Positions 62,256 to 64,000 of a DNA stretch of 64,000 nt are shown here, one piece after another. How positions within the stretch are numbered: the first letter of the stretch is position 1; each line of letters opens with the position of its first letter. The position numbers were made by a program, and so were the translations under genes. Origin of the DNA: Gluconacetobacter sacchari (GTDB lineage Bacteria; Pseudomonadota; Alphaproteobacteria; Acetobacterales; Acetobacteraceae); the NCBI RefSeq assembly GCF_014174255.1, contig NZ_JABEQJ010000008.1:1-64000 (forward strand), in the 5' to 3' direction. Under the pieces are notes generated by a model, which was not told the origin of the DNA, did no database searches, and saw only the letters and a program-made list of their open reading frames with translations.

Positions 62256-62533
62256 CAGCTCATTTCCTTCTTGGCCGGCACATTCTCGGCCAGTCGATAC
62301 ATCCCAGCGGCGATCAGCAGCGAGCAGGCCGCCGCATGCGCCGCACAATCCGAAGCTGCCCGCAGGTCGCCGGCTTCATATTTCTCGACCGCGTCATTGA
62401 TGGCGCTTTCGCCATCGTCGAGAAGATCATTGATGTCGTTCGAACTGTCCTTCATGCGCTCCTGAGCGCGCCTCCAGACATTGGTCAGAACGATCTCCAT
62501 ATCGCGGGTCTGCACCCGGACCTGTTCCGTCAC
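62255..62533 (-). CDS. Small prophage protein of unknown function
   Basis: This 92-residue helical protein (EIVLTNVWRRAQERMKDSSN; DGESAINDAVEKYEAGDLRA) has no recognised family. It overlaps both neighbours (4 bp and 1 bp). Confidence 0.62.
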   Translation of the reverse strand: MTEQVRVQTRDMEIVLTNVWRRAQERMKDSSNDINDLLDDGESAINDAVEKYEAGDLRAASDCAAHAAACSLLIAAGMYRLAENVPAKKEMS

Positions 62534-62769
62534 GACCGCACCTCGTGAAACTCGGCATCGATCACGCGGGCTTCCTCGCGGCGCAGGATGTCCTGCACCA
62601 CATTCTCCGCCAGTGCCGTCTCGATCTGGGCCGACACGTCCATCAACTGGACGCCCATCGCCGCCAGATCGGCCTTGGTCATCGTGACCGGCCCCGCCGC
62701 GTTAAGCAGGGCGAAGGCTGTCCGCCGCAGATCGCTCGTGCAGCTATGGATCTGTTCGTACGTTGCCAT
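62530..62769 (-). CDS. Small prophage protein of unknown function
   Basis: This 79-residue helical protein (TSDLRRTAFALLNAAGPVTM; ETALAENVVQDILRREEARV) has no recognised family. Its ATG directly abuts the previous TAG. Confidence 0.62.
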   Translation of the reverse strand: MATYEQIHSCTSDLRRTAFALLNAAGPVTMTKADLAAMGVQLMDVSAQIETALAENVVQDILRREEARVIDAEFHEVRS

Positions 62770-63048
62770 CTACCGTCCCTCCAATCCGGCCGCGATCTCA
62801 CGCCCGGTCATGCCGCCGGGCAGGCGATCGAGGAAATCAAGAATCACCGCCTCACGAGGCCGGGGATGCGCGCCCCAGGATCCATGAAGCTGAAACGCCA
62901 TGTCGGCAGAGGTGCCCGATCCGAACTCGGCCGTGATCGCCCGCAGATCCCGCACCAGCGGGTCGAACCGCTCCGCCGCGTCGAAGATCGTGTCCATGGT
63001 CACGTCATGCAGCGTGTCCATCACCAACACCGTCAACGTCTCGCTCAT
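62770..63048 (-). CDS. Small prophage protein of unknown function
   Basis: This 92-residue acidic protein (DTIFDAAERFDPLVRDLRAI; PREAVILDFLDRLPGGMTGR) has no recognised family. It overlaps the preceding gene by 4 bp. Confidence 0.62.
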   Translation of the reverse strand: MSETLTVLVMDTLHDVTMDTIFDAAERFDPLVRDLRAITAEFGSGTSADMAFQLHGSWGAHPRPREAVILDFLDRLPGGMTGREIAAGLEGR

Positions 63049-63328
63049 GCCACCCTCCAGAAGCGCTTCTTCTTTTCCCCGTCCATCTTCCCGATGAACT
63101 TCCAGCCCGTCTCCTTCGACACCACCGTGAACGAAGCCTGCCAGGATGACACCGCCTCGGTGACGAAGATCGAATCCCCGATCTCCATGGTCCGGATCAG
63201 CGCGTCCCGGCGCTCCTTCATTCCCGATCCGGAGGGTCCCCGCACGTTCGTCGGAAACGGCACGTTCTTCTCGATGCCCGGCAGGGCGGTGCCCCCCCCC
63301 CGGAGGAGAAGCTGCTCAATACTGTCAT
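63045..63328 (-). CDS. Small prophage protein with a G10 tract that breaks the frame
   Basis: An ATG at 63328 with AAGGGAG upstream opens a frame (MTVLSSFSSGG) that reaches a run of ten G (63301-63292 on the minus strand). After it, the coding text TALPGIEKNVPFPTNVRGPS and KFIGKMDGEKKKRFWRVA continues in another frame to 63045. One extra G (11) would give an unbroken 94-residue protein. As written, only a shorter product from a GTG at 63263 (72 residues) could be made. This is either a sequencing/assembly length error or a phase-variable tract. Confidence 0.6.
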
Positions 63329-63330
63329 GG

Positions 63331-64000
63331 TCAGTCTCCCTTCTTCACGATGCGGGGGAATTCCCCGGTCATATGCGCCTTCCACGAGGCTTCCATGTCC
63401 CCGATGGCCACGCTCTCGCGGCCATGGACGCGGGCGATGCGCACGGCATTGCGCAACACCTTGGTCATCGACCGCAGCGCGCCGTCGCGCATGGCGATCG
63501 CCTTCGCGGCGTTCACCACATCCTCGTCGTCCAGGCCCCATTCCTTCAGGATCGGGCACACATCGCTCTGGAGCGGTGCGCCGACATTCCGCCGATGCCC
63601 GATGCGGCTGAAGATCTGCGCATGGTCAGCCGTGCGCCCCAGCCCGTCGATCTTGCCGATCAGCGGCGCGTTGCCGCTCAGCACCACGCCGACCTTGGCC
63701 TGGTCATGGATGGACCGCAGCATTTCGATGCCCGGCACGCTGAGGTGCTGCGCCTCATCCACCACGATCAGCCCGGACGATCCGGACAGCTGGCGCAGCA
63801 CAGCGCGCTCCTGCCGCGTTCCACGCTCCTGCACCCCCTGCTGCTCGGCCAGCTCATCCAGGATCGCGCTCGGGCTGATCTTCTTGGGCGTCGCGGTGAT
63901 GACCCAGACATTGTTGTTCTGGGCCGCGTAAGCCTCGATCGCCATGGTCTTGCCCACGCCGGCATTCCCGGCGATCAGCCCCATGTCCGGACCGAACTGC
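63331..64000 (-). CDS. Transposition protein B, AAA+ ATPase (Mu B-like; N-terminus outside window)
   Basis: At least 222 residues are visible; the frame continues past the right edge (preceded by QFGPD). It has Walker A IAGNAGVGKTMAIEAYA, Walker B SGLIVVDEAQHLSVPGIEM, a sensor-like VGVVLSGNAPLIG and a helical C-terminal domain (NAAKAIAMRDGALRSMTKVL). MuB binds target DNA and delivers it to the MuA transposase during replicative transposition. Its place at the early end with transposase expected further right fits Mu. Confidence 0.88.
   Translation of the reverse strand, partial: QFGPDMGLIAGNAGVGKTMAIEAYAAQNNNVWVITATPKKISPSAILDELAEQQGVQERGTRQERAVLRQLSGSSGLIVVDEAQHLSVPGIEMLRSIHDQAKVGVVLSGNAPLIGKIDGLGRTADHAQIFSRIGHRRNVGAPLQSDVCPILKEWGLDDEDVVNAAKAIAMRDGALRSMTKVLRNAVRIARVHGRESVAIGDMEASWKAHMTGEFPRIVKKGD

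Larger units (their letters stand above)
33673..64000 (-). mobile_element. Mu-like transposable prophage (right-end side; continues past the window)
   Basis: From 33673 onward all genes are on the minus strand and follow the Mu order: B-type ATPase, GemA/gp16, Mor/C activator, endolysin, gp25-gp29, F, G, I/Z, capsid, gp35-gp48, tail fibre. The boundary is inferred where host TonB-receptor coding sequence stops matching its paralogue and phage sequence begins with TG, as in Mu ends. The expected 5-bp target duplication would be GTGGC (33668-33672). The transposase A, repressor and left end are outside. All visible structural genes appear intact, so a functional phage is possible. Confidence 0.92.

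Noticed and set aside
1-64000. CRISPR arrays, tRNA or rRNA genes, insertion-sequence ends
   Set aside because: I saw no regularly spaced repeats, no tRNA-like cloverleaf and no rRNA text. Apart from the Mu-like prophage, no transposase gene is visible.

Overview
The window is high-GC DNA from an alphaproteobacterium, most likely an acetic acid bacterium (Acetobacteraceae, Gluconacetobacter/Komagataeibacter-like). This is inferred from gene content and codon style and was not tested by a search. About 33.7 kb of chromosome is followed by about 30.3 kb of a Mu-like transposable prophage that runs off the right edge.

Chromosomal part. Positions 1-5330 are a phosphate-response block: the phoU 3' end, phoB, phoR, pstS and a large outer-membrane porin. 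Clear Pho boxes precede pstS and the porin. Next come a LysR regulator with a CBS-domain protein, ilvD, and a three-gene RND efflux operon (inner-membrane pump, adaptor, outer-membrane lipoprotein; 9520-15469). Positions 15470-18100 look patchy and lower in GC. They hold a decayed gene remnant, a CPA1-type Na+/H+ antiporter and a DUF1275 gene that has lost its 3' part. Positions 17975-22243 form a methionine module: a MetR-type box, mesX (DUF1852), mesD (core-MetE methionine synthase), a convergent metF-like reductase and a metR-like regulator. oxyR and a catalase gene follow, divergently arranged. Then come a TonB-dependent receptor, a Tat-exported phosphocholine-type phospholipase C, a MASE1-like/GGDEF diguanylate cyclase, and a second TonB receptor paralogous to the first.

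Prophage part. The second TonB receptor is cut at about codon 713 by the right end of the prophage, which starts 5'-TG at 33673 and carries two TTTGGAAC repeats 22 bp apart. All prophage genes lie on the minus strand, so phage order runs from the right edge to the left: the B-type AAA+ transposition protein (partial), small early genes, GemA/gp16, a Mor/C-family activator, a GH108 endolysin, membrane and lipoproteins, terminase (gp27, gp28), portal gp29, head protein F, gpG, protease/scaffold I/Z, decoration protein, capsid, gp35-gp38, sheath, tube, a frameshifted tail chaperone, tape measure, gp43-gp48, and tail-fibre-like proteins. The transposase, repressor and left end lie outside the window.

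The most notable observation is a 21-bp motif with core GCATGATGCAC. It occurs three times in the prophage, each time 30-32 bp upstream of the start codon of the first gene of a late block (endolysin, protease I, gp46). A Mor/C-type activator sits just upstream of the first copy. This matches the logic of the Mu C-dependent late promoters but with a different site sequence. Other notable points are the methionine module with a perfect MetR box, a G10 tract that breaks a small prophage gene, a -1 frameshift in the tail chaperone, and a probable nuclease-like domain on the head protein F.
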